This document shows, one piece after another, positions 1 through 9,209 of a stretch of DNA of 64,000 nt. This stretch comes from Paraneptunicella aestuarii. Its GTDB lineage: Bacteria; Pseudomonadota; Gammaproteobacteria; Enterobacterales; Alteromonadaceae. The position numbers and the translations under genes are program-made. Positions within the stretch are counted from its first letter, which is position 1. Every line of letters begins with the position of its first letter. The stretch spans positions 4,464,001 to 4,528,000 of the forward strand of contig NZ_CP074570.1 of the NCBI RefSeq assembly GCF_019900845.1, read 5' to 3'. Below the pieces are notes generated by a model. The model saw only the letters and a list, made by a program, of their open reading frames with translations. It was not told the DNA's origin and ran no database searches.

Positions 1-314
1 TGCGAAAATCGAAAGAGTCACTCCCTTTTAAGAAAGAGACAAACTCAACATCATGAGTTAACGAGAAAGAACTTAAGGGTAAGAAGGAAAGAACCAGAAG
101 TATTTTTATAGAACTCCTTTGCCCTTATGATAGACACCGAGATGTAAAGACATGGGGAACAGTAGCGCAGCAACACTGTATGTATCAATCCCTGCGGGCT
201 GAATTGTTAGTCATATCCTACTCTCCCTGCTTTTAATAATACCCAATCAGATGCATTAAAATTTATGCCCAGTTGTCCTTTAAAGCACGTTTATTCATAA
301 ACAGCCAAGTCATT
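1..314. other. No gene recognised
   Basis: I see no convincing reading frame, RNA or terminator in this stretch. It is A+T-rich and lies downstream of the minus-strand gene that ends at 315. A small reading frame beginning at 273 overlaps that gene antisense and has no supporting features. Confidence 0.5.
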
Positions 315-734
315 TCACAACTTATCCCGAAACTCGGGAGCAGGATTAAACTCACTCACGCGATACAAAGTGTTATAGCGTCCATCATCACTTTTATAGA
401 TAAAGCGCTCTGCATCTATATAGACAATTTCATCGCACCATTTAACGCCAGCAGGAACTAATGAAGGCTCGGAGGAATAGGTGATTTCAACACAGCTATA
501 ATAGGGAGAACTCCCCATAATTTTATAATTTGCTTCCAACTCAAAATAACGTGAGATCTCCGCAAGGTATCCCCAGGACAAAATCTGCCCCTTCTTTGTA
601 TACTCATCAAAGCTGGTGAAGGTCTTGCCTTCATCTTCGGAAGAACCCCAAACACCGACTAATAAAGCCTGAATATCAGCATGGCAATTTAAGCTAACCA
701 GAAGTGAAATTACTGCAAAGAAGCGTATTTTCAT
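315..734 (-). CDS. Small secreted hypothetical protein
   Basis: A 139-residue protein that I do not recognise. The first 19 residues (MKIRFFAVISLLVSLNCHA) form a typical Sec signal peptide with a short basic start, a hydrophobic core and an A-type cleavage site. The mature part is about 120 residues, rich in aromatic and acidic residues. It has two cysteines (in YYSC and KWCDE) that could form a disulfide in the periplasm. The segment after the signal, LLVGVWGSSEDEG, resembles the start of small lipocalin-like 'GVW' domains, but this is only a resemblance. It stands alone, downstream of ntrC on the same strand with about 90 bp between them. Confidence 0.6.
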   Translation of the reverse strand: MKIRFFAVISLLVSLNCHADIQALLVGVWGSSEDEGKTFTSFDEYTKKGQILSWGYLAEISRYFELEANYKIMGSSPYYSCVEITYSSEPSLVPAGVKWCDEIVYIDAERFIYKSDDGRYNTLYRVSEFNPAPEFRDKL

Positions 735-825
735 TATGAACTCTGTCGTTGTTTCTATGGCAATAATATCCCGTCTTTACCGGATAACAAGAACAAACAA
801 CATTGCCGTTTCTAAATCAAATACC

Positions 826-2244
826 TTATTGTCCTTCCAACATCCCCAATTCTTTTAACTTTCTGGTGATGGTATTTCTTCCCCATCCCAAGCGCTTTGC
901 AGCATCTTGCTTATGCCCATGAGTATATTTAAGTGCTTGCTGCAACATGATTTTTTCAAACTCCTCCTGAGCATCATTAAGTATGTTGTTTTTGCCAGCC
1001 TGTAATTGTTCAAACACCCATGACGTGAGATTGTCTTGCCAACTTCCACCGCTCACGACCGTCTTTAACGTAGCAGGTTGAGTTTGTATTTCGGGTGGCA
1101 AATCATCAGGAGAGATCTCTTTTCCGCTCGCCATCACCGTTAGCCAGCGACAGACGTTTTGCAATTGACGAACATTGCCCGGCCAAGCCAGTTGAGCAAT
1201 CAGCTTTTCGGTTTCTTTCGACAAGGTTTTGGTTTCAATTTTCAGTTCTTCTGCTGCGGCATTTAGAAAGTGACTCGCCAATGGAACGATGTCTTCTCTG
1301 CGCTCAGACAATGTAGGCAGATGAATTCGGATAACATTAAGTCGATGAAACAAATCTTCCCGGAATTTACCTTCGCCAACCAGCTTTTCCAAATCCTGGT
1401 GAGTCGCGGCGATAATACGCACATCCACCGACACCAGATCATGCCCACCAACACGATAGAATTGCCCATCAGCCAACACTCTTAGCAAACGAGTTTGCAC
1501 CTTTACTGGCATGTCTCCAATTTCATCCAGAAACAAAGTGCCGCCATTGGCCTGTTCAAAACGACCTTGTCGTGTTGTTTGCGCTCCGGTAAACGCGCCC
1601 TTTTCATGACCAAACAATTCAGATTCGATCAGCTCGGCGGGAATTGCTGCCATGTTCAAAGGAATAAAGGCTTTGTCAGAACGAGGACTGTGCTTATGCA
1701 ATGCCTGTGCAACCAGCTCTTTTCCCGTGCCTGATTCACCATTAATGAGCACGCTGATACTGGAACGAGATAGTCGACCTATGGCGCGAAAAACTTCCTG
1801 CATGGCAGGAGCTTCACCAATAATTTCGGTTCGAAAGGTATTCTCTTCCTGTTTACGCGCTTTATTCTGACTACGTGCATGAGACAGGGCTTTTTGTACA
1901 ATATGAACCGCTTCGTCCATATCAAAAGGCTTGGGCAAATATTCAAACGCCCCACTTTTGTACGCACTGACCGCGCTGTCCAAATCCGAATGCGCTGTCA
2001 TGATAATAAAAGGAATATCTGGCTGGATGCGATGAACTTCACTCACCAGTTGCATCCCGTCCATTTGCTTCATGCGAACATCAGAGACAATCACCTCGGG
2101 ATAGCTTCCCATCTCAATTTGATGCAACACATCTTCTGGATTCTCATAGCTAAAGCATTCAATGTTGGCTGCCTGCAATGCTTTTTGTAATACCCAGCGA
2201 ATTGAGCTGTCGTCATCGACGATCCAAACTGGTGCAGAATTCAT
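826..2244 (-). CDS. glnG: Nitrogen regulation response regulator NtrC
   Basis: A 472-residue sigma-54 activator. The N-terminal receiver domain (about 1-120) has the acidic pair near residues 10-12, the phosphoacceptor Asp55 in VSDVRM and the conserved Lys in LPKPFD. The central AAA+ domain (about 140-380) has the Walker A GESGTGKE, the sigma-54-contacting GAFTGA loop and Walker [12 protein letters not shown]. The C-terminus has a Fis-type helix-turn-helix ([20 protein letters not shown]). Length matches the family. The start overlaps the ntrB stop by 4 bp (ATGA), so the two are translationally coupled. Phosphorylated by NtrB under nitrogen limitation, it should activate glnA and glnK-amtB in this window. 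Confidence 0.97.
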   Translation of the reverse strand: MNSAPVWIVDDDSSIRWVLQKALQAANIECFSYENPEDVLHQIEMGSYPEVIVSDVRMKQMDGMQLVSEVHRIQPDIPFIIMTAHSDLDSAVSAYKSGAFEYLPKPFDMDEAVHIVQKALSHARSQNKARKQEENTFRTEIIGEAPAMQEVFRAIGRLSRSSISVLINGESGTGKELVAQALHKHSPRSDKAFIPLNMAAIPAELIESELFGHEKGAFTGAQTTRQGRFEQANGGTLFLDEIGDMPVKVQTRLLRVLADGQFYRVGGHDLVSVDVRIIAATHQDLEKLVGEGKFREDLFHRLNVIRIHLPTLSERREDIVPLASHFLNAAAEELKIETKTLSKETEKLIAQLAWPGNVRQLQNVCRWLTVMASGKEISPDDLPPEIQTQPATLKTVVSGGSWQDNLTSWVFEQLQAGKNNILNDAQEEFEKIMLQQALKYTHGHKQDAAKRLGWGRNTITRKLKELGMLEGQ

Positions 2245-3308
2245 GAAGTAGACTCCTGTCTGTTAATAGGAAGCAAAATGCTAAAAACGGTGTGTCCAGG
2301 CCAACTTTCTACTTCAATTTTGCCCTGGTGATGCTCAACCAGTGATTGAGCAATAGATAACCCCAAGCCAGAACCATCACTTTTGGTGCTGATCATGGGA
2401 TAAAACAAGGTATCTCGAATTTCTTCCGCAATGCCCGGCCCATCATCAACGATCTTGATCTCCACACAGAGTGGGTAGCGGGTTCCGTAGATCATCTGCT
2501 GGCGTTGAATACGTGTAACAAAGGAAATATTGCCTCTGCCTTCGAGCGCTTGCAGTGCATTTCTGGCAATGTTCAACACAGCCTGTTGCAGCATGTCCTC
2601 ATCTAATAGCATGTCGGGGATACTGGGATCGTAATCGCGTTCTACCGAAACCCCGTCACCACACTCCAAACTGATTAACGTGCGAATTTGCTCGATAATT
2701 CGATGCACATTTTGCATACGGAATTTAGGTACTGCATTCGGGCCAAGTAAGCGGTCAACCAGGTTTCTTAAGCGATCAGACTGCTCAACAATCAGAGTGG
2801 TATATTCTTTTAGCTCTTCGTCATGAAGCTCTTTACCCAATAGCTGAGCCGCACCTCGAATGCCCCCCAGAGGGTTTTTAATCTCATGCGCCAAGCCTCG
2901 AATTAATTCTTTTGCCGCTTTATGGTGCGCCCAATGTTGATTATCCAGATACAGCTTTCTCTGGTGGTCAATAGGAATTAGTTCCAGCAATAAAGCCGGA
3001 GTATCGCAACGATCAAAGGGGCTGATAATGGCATCCACTACACAGTGTCGCCCAGTGCTGAAGATCAGTTGTAGCTCACCTTCGGTGTAGCTTTCATGAT
3101 GCTCAATAGCATGACGCAGACGCTCTGTTTTAAGATCATCATTAACCAAAAACTGCAACAATGGCTGATTGTGTAATTGGTTTTTACTCAATTCAAACAT
3201 TGATTCAGCAGCGTTGTTTGCATATTGAATAACCAGCTCTTGATTCAAAATCAATACCGCTGTTTTTAAGCTATCCAATAATAATTCGTTCGTTATTGTT
3301 CTACTCAT
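2241..3308 (-). CDS. glnL: Nitrogen regulation sensor kinase NtrB
   Basis: A soluble PAS-histidine kinase of 355 residues. An N-terminal PAS domain is followed by the dimerisation/phosphoacceptor motif GLAHEIKNPLGG with His141. The HATPase domain has the N box (NIARNALQAL), DDGPGI and the GSGLGLSIA G2 box. I chose ATG at 3308 (MSRTITNELL) over the upstream TTG because it matches the usual NtrB start. No strong Shine-Dalgarno is visible. P-II signalling through GlnK (12.5 kb) should control its kinase/phosphatase balance. It is coupled to ntrC by a 4-bp overlap. Confidence 0.95.
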   Translation of the reverse strand: MSRTITNELLLDSLKTAVLILNQELVIQYANNAAESMFELSKNQLHNQPLLQFLVNDDLKTERLRHAIEHHESYTEGELQLIFSTGRHCVVDAIISPFDRCDTPALLLELIPIDHQRKLYLDNQHWAHHKAAKELIRGLAHEIKNPLGGIRGAAQLLGKELHDEELKEYTTLIVEQSDRLRNLVDRLLGPNAVPKFRMQNVHRIIEQIRTLISLECGDGVSVERDYDPSIPDMLLDEDMLQQAVLNIARNALQALEGRGNISFVTRIQRQQMIYGTRYPLCVEIKIVDDGPGIAEEIRDTLFYPMISTKSDGSGLGLSIAQSLVEHHQGKIEVESWPGHTVFSILLPINRQESTS

Positions 3309-3328
3309 AATGACAAATTGTAGCTGGT

Positions 3329-3345
3329 TGCACCAAAAAAGTGCA
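3329..3345 (-). promoter_or_regulatory. Putative NtrC-binding site ahead of ntrB
   Basis: The 17-bp dyad TGCACCAAAAAAGTGCA matches the enteric NtrC operator (TGCACCA-N3-TGGTGCA) at 7/7 and 5/7 positions. It lies 20 bp upstream of the chosen ntrB start, the place where enteric glnL carries an autoregulatory NtrC site. No -24/-12 element is visible nearby, so a repressor-like role on a vegetative promoter is more likely than activation. Confidence 0.6.
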
Positions 3346-3395
3346 CCCCTCAATAAAACTTGTACTAAGACAGTAGAGCCGAGCTCTTGAAACCC

Positions 3396-3938
3396 TTAAT
3401 TGGCTTGGTTTAGTGCAGAAGCTCTATGAAAATACACTTGATGTATTGGACTAGATGCAATTAGCTTGCCTTTGTTGTCCATTAATCGAAGTTGTATTTT
3501 ATGAGCCCCGCGATTAATGCCTTCGAGCTGGAATTGGGGCTGATTAGCCGAGGCCATAACCTCACCATCAATCAGCAACTGGAACAAACCTCCTGCATTA
3601 GGAGTGATCTTTCCTGAAACAGTCAGCGCGCCCGCATTGTTGCGTATTGTGGCTTCAGGTTGAGGATGGGTAATTGTTAGCTTATAGATTTTCTTCGGTG
3701 TGGGTATTGGTGCCTGAGGTGTTTTTGTTGCACCACTTTTCACTGCACCAATAGAGGGCTTTGACGTTTCTATCACATTCTGTTGCAGCTGATTCTCCTC
3801 AACAGGAACGGCGTCAGGCGTAGGTATATCGGTATAAATCACCGTGCCATCTTCCAATGTTCGCTTATAGATAGTCGCGTAAGCTGCTGCGCTGACTACA
3901 AGAAAAATAAGCAATAGATAGCGAACAATATGAGTCAT
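3396..3938 (-). CDS. Secreted DUF4124-family protein
   Basis: A 180-residue protein with an N-terminal signal peptide (about 1-21, ending AAAYA). It is followed by a DUF4124-like motif (IYKRTLEDGTVIYTDIPTPDA), which in the family reads Y-K-W-x-D-x-x-G-x-x-x-Y-S-D-x-P. A Pro/Thr/Lys-rich linker (about 60-90) leads to an Ig-like beta-rich C-terminal half (ITHPQPEATIRNNAGALTVSG...). Proteins of this kind often sit between glnA and ntrB in gammaproteobacteria; the molecular function is unknown. Periplasmic location is inferred from the signal. It probably belongs to the ntrB unit or is transcribed on its own, because a terminator follows glnA. Confidence 0.8.
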   Translation of the reverse strand: MTHIVRYLLLIFLVVSAAAYATIYKRTLEDGTVIYTDIPTPDAVPVEENQLQQNVIETSKPSIGAVKSGATKTPQAPIPTPKKIYKLTITHPQPEATIRNNAGALTVSGKITPNAGGLFQLLIDGEVMASANQPQFQLEGINRGAHKIQLRLMDNKGKLIASSPIHQVYFHRASALNQAN

Positions 3939-4072
3939 CAGCCTGATAAATGATCCGAAAGGTTAATGGCGATAGGGTAGCTGCTAATTCCCGATAAGTA
4001 AAAGATCCAAACCCGAGCCATGTATGAAGATTAATAACCACAGTCGATATTAACCGGCATACATTCAAACAC

Positions 4073-4096
4073 AAAAAAGCCCGCTAAAAACGGGCT
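4073..4096 (-). terminator. Rho-independent terminator of glnA
   Basis: On the minus strand AGCCCG and CGGGCT form a GC-rich stem around a five-base loop, followed by TTTTTT. It starts 25 bp after the glnA stop codon. Confidence 0.9.
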
Positions 4097-4120
4097 CTCT
4101 AAAAAGATAAGGTACTGAGC

Positions 4121-5530
4121 TTAGATGCTGTAGTACATATCGAATTCAACAGGGTGAGTCGTCATGTTCAATGTCTCAACATCTGCACGCTTAAGTGCAA
4201 TGTATGCGTCGATCATGTCATCACTCATTACGCCACCAACTGTAAGGAATTCGCGGTCGTTATCCAACGCGTCCAAAGCCATTTCCAAAGAGCTGGCCAC
4301 TGTTGGGATATCTGCTGCTTCTTCCGGCGGCAAATCGTACAAGTCTTTATCCATTGAATCACCAGGGTGAATCTTGTTCTTGATACCGTCAAGGCCTGCC
4401 ATCAACATTGCAGCGAATGCAAGGTACGGGTTAGCTGCCGGATCAGGGAAACGCACTTCGATACGACGTGCTTTAGCACTGGTTACGTGTGGAATACGAA
4501 TTGATGCAGAACGGTTACGTGCTGAGTAAGCCAACATAACAGGTGCTTCAAAACCAGGAACCAAACGCTTATAAGAGTTAGTTGCAGGGTTAGTGAAAGC
4601 GTTCAAAGCACGAGCATGCTTGATGATACCACCGATGTAGTAAAGTGCTTCATCAGACAAACCAGCGTACTTGTCACCTGCGAAGATGTTCACGCCATCT
4701 TTGCTGATTGATTGGTGACAGTGCATACCAGAACCATTGTCACCAACAATTGGCTTAGGCATGAAAGTCGCCGTTTTACCGTATGCATCAGCAACGTTAT
4801 GCACAACATACTTATAAATTTGAATTTCGTCAGCTTTAGTTACCAAGCTGTTGAACTGAGTTGCAATCTCGTTTTGACCCGCTGTTGCCACTTCATGGTG
4901 GTGAGCTTCAATTTTCAAGCCCATTTCTTCCATTACCAAACACATCGCTGCACGCATGTCATGGAATGAATCAACAGGAGGAACCGGGAAGTAACCACCT
5001 TTAACACCTGGACGGTGACCAAGGTTACCGCCTTCAACTTCAACACCTGATTTCCACTTTGCTTCTTCAGAATCAATCTTATAGAAAGAACCACTCATAT
5101 CAGTGTGGAAACGGATGTCATCAAACAAGAAGAATTCTGGCTCAGGACCGAAGAAAACCTGATCACCAATACCAGTAGATTTCAAATACTCTTCTGCGCG
5201 CTTGGCAACAGAACGTGGGTCACGGTCATAACCTTGCATGGTAGCAGGCTCAAGAATGTCACAACGAATGTTGACTTGAACTTCTTCTGAAAACGGATCC
5301 AAAACCGCAGAATTTGGATCAGGCATCAACACCATGTCGGATTCGTTAATAGTTTTCCAACCAGAGATTGAAGAACCATCGAACATTTTACCTTCTTCAA
5401 AGAACTCTTCATCTACCAGACTAGCAGGAATAGAAACATGCTGTTCCTTACCTTTAGTATCTGTGAAACGTAAATCAACAAACTTGGCTTCGCTCTCTTT
5501 GATAAGATCCAGCGCGTTTTCTACGGACAT
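4121..5530 (-). CDS. glnA: Glutamine synthetase type I
   Basis: A 469-residue GS-I beta subunit that condenses glutamate and ammonium with ATP in the cytoplasm as a dodecamer. Seen in the sequence: the beta-grasp N-domain with the latch region FDGSSISGW, the ATP/glutamate motif [15 protein letters not shown] segment ([11 protein letters not shown]), [24 protein letters not shown], and the adenylylation loop [10 protein letters not shown] with Tyr398. GlnE-type adenylylation is therefore expected. A strong Shine-Dalgarno (GGAGG) precedes the ATG at 5530. It is monocistronic by its own terminator, with a sigma-54 promoter and NtrC sites upstream. Confidence 0.99.
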   Translation of the reverse strand: MSVENALDLIKESEAKFVDLRFTDTKGKEQHVSIPASLVDEEFFEEGKMFDGSSISGWKTINESDMVLMPDPNSAVLDPFSEEVQVNIRCDILEPATMQGYDRDPRSVAKRAEEYLKSTGIGDQVFFGPEPEFFLFDDIRFHTDMSGSFYKIDSEEAKWKSGVEVEGGNLGHRPGVKGGYFPVPPVDSFHDMRAAMCLVMEEMGLKIEAHHHEVATAGQNEIATQFNSLVTKADEIQIYKYVVHNVADAYGKTATFMPKPIVGDNGSGMHCHQSISKDGVNIFAGDKYAGLSDEALYYIGGIIKHARALNAFTNPATNSYKRLVPGFEAPVMLAYSARNRSASIRIPHVTSAKARRIEVRFPDPAANPYLAFAAMLMAGLDGIKNKIHPGDSMDKDLYDLPPEEAADIPTVASSLEMALDALDNDREFLTVGGVMSDDMIDAYIALKRADVETLNMTTHPVEFDMYYSI

Positions 5531-5555
5531 ATTTTCCTCCAGATGGATAACGAGC

Positions 5556-5578
5556 TCATGGTGTGCACCACACCATGA
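5556..5578. repeat. Perfect inverted repeat in glnA 5' leader
   Basis: TCATGGTGTG and CACACCATGA are perfect 10-bp arms around CAC. It lies between the predicted sigma-54 start site (about 5634) and the glnA ribosome binding site, so it would be transcribed. It may act as an RNA hairpin or a DNA operator. It does not fit the NtrC spacing. Confidence 0.7.
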
Positions 5579-5644
5579 AAAATTTGGTCAAAATTTGGTT
5601 TTCGGAAAGATATCATGCGTTTTCCTGAACTGATGAAGCATCAA

Positions 5645-5659
5645 GCGAATTTTGTGCCA
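5645..5659 (-). promoter_or_regulatory. Sigma-54 promoter of glnA
   Basis: Minus-strand TGGCAC-AAAAT-TCGC matches the -24/-12 consensus (TGGCAC-N5-TTGC) with one mismatch and keeps both invariant GG and GC. It lies about 115 bp upstream of the glnA ATG. Confidence 0.8.
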
Positions 5660-5731
5660 ACTTGGTGACACAATAAACCCTTTATAAATCAAGCTATTGC
5701 CACAGGGTAATCAAGATACCCAGCAACAAAA

Positions 5732-5769
5732 TGCACCAGCATGAGGCGCAATTGCACCATTTCAATGCA
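5732..5769 (-). promoter_or_regulatory. Two tandem NtrC-type sites (glnA enhancer)
   Basis: TGCACCA-GCATG-AGGCGCA (5732-5750) and TGCACCA-TTT-CAATGCA (5753-5769) each carry a perfect TGCACCA half and a degenerate second half. Their centres are 20 bp apart, two helical turns. They lie about 75-110 bp upstream of the -24 element, the normal enhancer position for glnA. Confidence 0.75.
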
Positions 5770-5958
5770 TCGCTCTTTTTTGCTTTCCGACGTTGCCCCA
5801 AGATCACACTTTCCTGCGACAAAATGATGTTTTTATGACGAATCTAAAAAAAGCTCAAATGTTCATCGCAAAACGTTAAGTAAAGCTGTAAAATCCGCCG
5901 CCTGCAAATTCATGACGTCTGGAAGTTCCAGAAAATTTATAGTTAAGAGATGACTCGA

Positions 5959-7800
5959 ATGAGTGCAAATAACGATTCGATCGAAAAATTACGCAACATT
6001 GCCATAATCGCACACGTAGACCATGGCAAAACTACACTTGTAGATAAGTTGTTGCAACAGTCCGGCACATTAGAAAGCCGCGGCGGTGTAGAAGAACGTG
6101 TAATGGACTCCAACGCCATTGAAAAAGAACGTGGTATTACCATTTTGGCAAAGAACACTGCCATTCGCTGGAATGATTACCGAATTAACATCGTAGATAC
6201 TCCTGGACACGCCGATTTCGGTGGTGAAGTAGAACGTATCATGTCGATGGTAGATTCCGTTTTATTGTTGGTTGACGCACAGGAAGGCCCAATGCCACAA
6301 ACTCGTTTTGTGACGCAAAAAGCCTTCGCTCAAGGTTTGAAGCCTATTGTTGTTATCAACAAGGTAGACAAGCCAGGAGCCAGACCAAGCTGGGTTATGG
6401 ATCAGGTATTTGACCTGTTTGATAATCTTGGAGCAACTGATGATCAGTTAGACTTTCAGGTTGTTTATGCGTCTGCGATCAATGGTTGGGCTTCCTTAGA
6501 AGAAGGCGTACAAGGCGAAGATATGACCGCTTTGTTCCAAACCATCATTGATCAGGTTGCACCACCCAAGACCGATGTGAACGGCCCATTACAAATGCAA
6601 ATCTCCCAGTTGGATTACAACTCTTATCTGGGCGTTATCGGTGTTGGTCGTATTACGCGCGGTTCAGTGAAAGTCAACCAACCGGTTACAGTTGTGAACG
6701 CCAAAGGCCAAACTCGTAACGGTAAAGTCGGCCAAATCTTTGGCTATCTTGGTCTGGATCGTTATGAAGTCGAGAGCGCACAAGCGGGCGACATTATTGC
6801 AATCTCAGGTCTGGGTGAGTTAAAAATCTCTGACACCATTTGTGCTCAGGGTCAGGTTGAAGCATTACCGCCATTGTCAGTTGATGAACCGACAGTAACC
6901 ATGACCTTCCAGGTTAACACCTCCCCATTTGCGGGCAGAGAAGGCAAGTTTGTAACGTCGCGCAACATTTTGGAGCGTTTGCAAAAAGAATTGGTTCACA
7001 ATGTGGCATTGCGCGTTGAAGAAACCGACGATCCAGATAAATTCCGTGTTTCAGGCCGTGGTGAATTACATCTTGGTATCCTGATCGAAAACATGCGTCG
7101 CGAAGGGTATGAATTAGCGGTTTCTCGCCCTGAAGTTATCATCAAAGAAATTGATGGTGAAAAACAGGAACCTTTTGAAACACTAACGGTTGACGTGGAA
7201 GAAGCAAACCAAGGCACCGTTATGGAGCAGCTTGGGATCCGTAAAGCGGAACTAAAAGACATGTCTCCAGATGGTAAAGGTCGTGTTCGTCTTGACTTCA
7301 TCATCCCAAGCCGTGGTTTGATCGGTTTCCAAACTGATTTCATGACCATGACATCAGGTTCTGGTTTGCTGTATCACACATTCGATCATTATGGCCCTTA
7401 TAAAGGTGGCAACATCGGTCAGCGTAAGAACGGCGTATTGATTGCCAATGCTCCCGGTAAAGCTCTTACCAATGCTCTGTTTAACCTGCAAGAACGTGGT
7501 CGCTTATTCATCGGACACGGTGTAGAAGTTTATGAAGGTATGATCATTGGTATTCACAGCCGTGACAACGACCTGACAGTAAACGCACTAAAAGGCAAGC
7601 AACTAACCAACATTCGTGCAGCGGGTACAGATGAAGCCCAAACACTAACACCACCAATTAAAATGTCATTAGAACAAGCAATGGAATTCATTGACGACGA
7701 CGAATTGGTTGAAGTAACACCGGTTAGTATTCGCATGCGTAAGAAGCTGTTAACTGAAAATGACCGCAAACGCGCATCACGCGAAAAGAATAAAGACTAG
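5959..7800 (+). CDS. typA: Ribosome-associated GTPase BipA/TypA
   Basis: A 613-residue translational GTPase that binds the ribosome and assists 50S assembly and stress adaptation. The GTPase domain has the P-loop AHVDHGKTT, the switch motif [13 protein letters not shown] and NKVD. EF-G-like domains follow ([20 protein letters not shown]) and the BipA C-terminal domain ends the protein. I chose ATG 5959 over ATG 5950: AAGAG at 5945-5949 sits 9 bases before 5959 but touches 5950, and the start then reads [13 protein letters not shown], close to the enteric MIEKLRN. It is divergent from glnA. Confidence 0.97.
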   Translation: MSANNDSIEKLRNIAIIAHVDHGKTTLVDKLLQQSGTLESRGGVEERVMDSNAIEKERGITILAKNTAIRWNDYRINIVDTPGHADFGGEVERIMSMVDSVLLLVDAQEGPMPQTRFVTQKAFAQGLKPIVVINKVDKPGARPSWVMDQVFDLFDNLGATDDQLDFQVVYASAINGWASLEEGVQGEDMTALFQTIIDQVAPPKTDVNGPLQMQISQLDYNSYLGVIGVGRITRGSVKVNQPVTVVNAKGQTRNGKVGQIFGYLGLDRYEVESAQAGDIIAISGLGELKISDTICAQGQVEALPPLSVDEPTVTMTFQVNTSPFAGREGKFVTSRNILERLQKELVHNVALRVEETDDPDKFRVSGRGELHLGILIENMRREGYELAVSRPEVIIKEIDGEKQEPFETLTVDVEEANQGTVMEQLGIRKAELKDMSPDGKGRVRLDFIIPSRGLIGFQTDFMTMTSGSGLLYHTFDHYGPYKGGNIGQRKNGVLIANAPGKALTNALFNLQERGRLFIGHGVEVYEGMIIGIHSRDNDLTVNALKGKQLTNIRAAGTDEAQTLTPPIKMSLEQAMEFIDDDELVEVTPVSIRMRKKLLTENDRKRASREKNKD

Positions 7801-7839
7801 GTCATTTAAACCTGAAATTTATTACTGAAGTGTTTTAAC

Positions 7840-7867
7840 AAAGGTCGCCAAGTGCGACCTTTCTTTT
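7840..7867 (+). terminator. Terminator of typA
   Basis: AAAGGTCGC and GCGACCTTT are 9-bp arms around CAAGT, followed by CTTTT, starting 40 bp after the typA stop. Confidence 0.85.
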
Positions 7868-7963
7868 ACTTATCTACCTATTTGAACCGACAATTCCAGC
7901 TTTGATTTAATTCCCGTTTTCATTGCAGGGATAGATGACACCTTTCCTACATTATTACCCTAA

Positions 7964-8344
7964 TCATTCTTTTGATTTATGAGCTAATACGTGGGCATTT
8001 TCCTCCCAATTTTGTCCATCAAATTCAACAATATTAATTTTGACAGGTCGGACATCCAAGCAATTAACATTGATATCGATACCGTCAGGATTTGAACGTG
8101 GCGTATAGAAAGGTTTAATTCCACACACCTTACAAAAAGTATGTTTTGCTATTCCAGAACCGAATGTATAAGTATTAATAAGCTCCTCACCTTGCAGCAA
8201 TTTAAACTTACTTAAAGGCACAATAAGATGAAGATAACCAGCCTTGCTACAAATTGAGCAGTTGCAATGTTCCACTTCAATTTCTTCGGGTGCCTCTACC
8301 TGAAACTGCACACCGCCACAATGGCAACTACCTGAATAGATCAT
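7964..8344 (-). CDS. GFA/CENP-V family zinc-binding protein
   Basis: A 126-residue member of the glutathione-dependent formaldehyde-activating (GFA) fold family. The zinc ligands are visible: SCHCGG near the start, HCNCSIC in the first third and CKVCG at about two thirds. The family binds two zinc ions, and members differ widely in substrate, so no specific reaction is claimed. I chose ATG 8344 (MIYSGSCHCGG) because GGGA lies at a suitable distance and the family begins just before the first Cys pair; the longer start at 8371 is possible. It stands alone, convergent with typA. Confidence 0.85.
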   Translation of the reverse strand: MIYSGSCHCGGVQFQVEAPEEIEVEHCNCSICSKAGYLHLIVPLSKFKLLQGEELINTYTFGSGIAKHTFCKVCGIKPFYTPRSNPDGIDINVNCLDVRPVKINIVEFDGQNWEENAHVLAHKSKE

Positions 8345-8467
8345 TGAATTTATTTCCCTGGTTGATATCAAAATTAATCTTTACACTGCGCTAAGATTAA
8401 AAATACTGAAGCAGAAAATCTATCATAAGTTTCAATATTAAAAAGCGAGCTCCGGAATCAACCCAAT

Positions 8468-8974
8468 ATGCTAATTAAAACAGAAGTAACCGACGGAACA
8501 CGCCTAGAGCTGTATCCCAATCGATCAGCCAGCTGGAAGCAAGTAAAGCTACTTATGTGGATATTCGCGTCGGTTTGCCTATGTATTGCCTTTGCCTGGG
8601 CCTTTGTAGGAGCCTGGTTGATTCTGCCGTTTGCCGGTTTGGAAGTCGGGTTGCTTATCTTTGTTATGTACTATGTGACTCAAATGACTCATCGAAAAGA
8701 AGTAGTTCAAGTGACCGAAAGCCACATTTTGGTGCAATCAGGAATTAAGGCGCCAACCTTAAGTTGGACATTAAACAAAGAGGCAACAAAAGTGCTGATT
8801 ATGGAAGTTCGACATCCCGAAGATCCCCCTTGTGTTCATTTGGTTGATGACAAACAACGTCTGGAATTAGGACGTTACTTAAATATTGATGACAAGAAAC
8901 TTATGATAGATGAGTTAAAACTACTGGGTCTTCCAATAAAAAATATTAAGAAAAACATACAACTTGTAATTTAA
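8468..8974 (+). CDS. DUF2244 inner-membrane protein
   Basis: A 168-residue protein with two closely spaced transmembrane segments (about residues 26-44 and 48-68) and a soluble C-terminal half rich in beta-type sequence. The start (TRLELYPNRSASWKQ) and the layout fit the DUF2244 family, whose members often neighbour cytochrome oxidase genes. Here it has no such neighbour. Function unknown. It lies alone between the divergent GFA gene and the nuclease. Confidence 0.75.
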   Translation: MLIKTEVTDGTRLELYPNRSASWKQVKLLMWIFASVCLCIAFAWAFVGAWLILPFAGLEVGLLIFVMYYVTQMTHRKEVVQVTESHILVQSGIKAPTLSWTLNKEATKVLIMEVRHPEDPPCVHLVDDKQRLELGRYLNIDDKKLMIDELKLLGLPIKNIKKNIQLVI

Positions 8975-9209
8975 TTACCCTAACATCTCAAAAGCTATTT
9001 TCTTTAACATTATTTCTTAACGCTATTAGCTAGTCTTATTTTCTTTTCTCAAAATGTAATTATTTGTTTCTTTTTTACCCAACTTAATAGAAAATATTTA
9101 TCCAAAGCGTGCGTATTGACATAAAAAATAACAAAAACTGTCATTTTACTCATATATAGTGTGCGCCGCTTTTTTAAACATTAATAACAATTATTAGGCG
9201 GAGAGAAAC

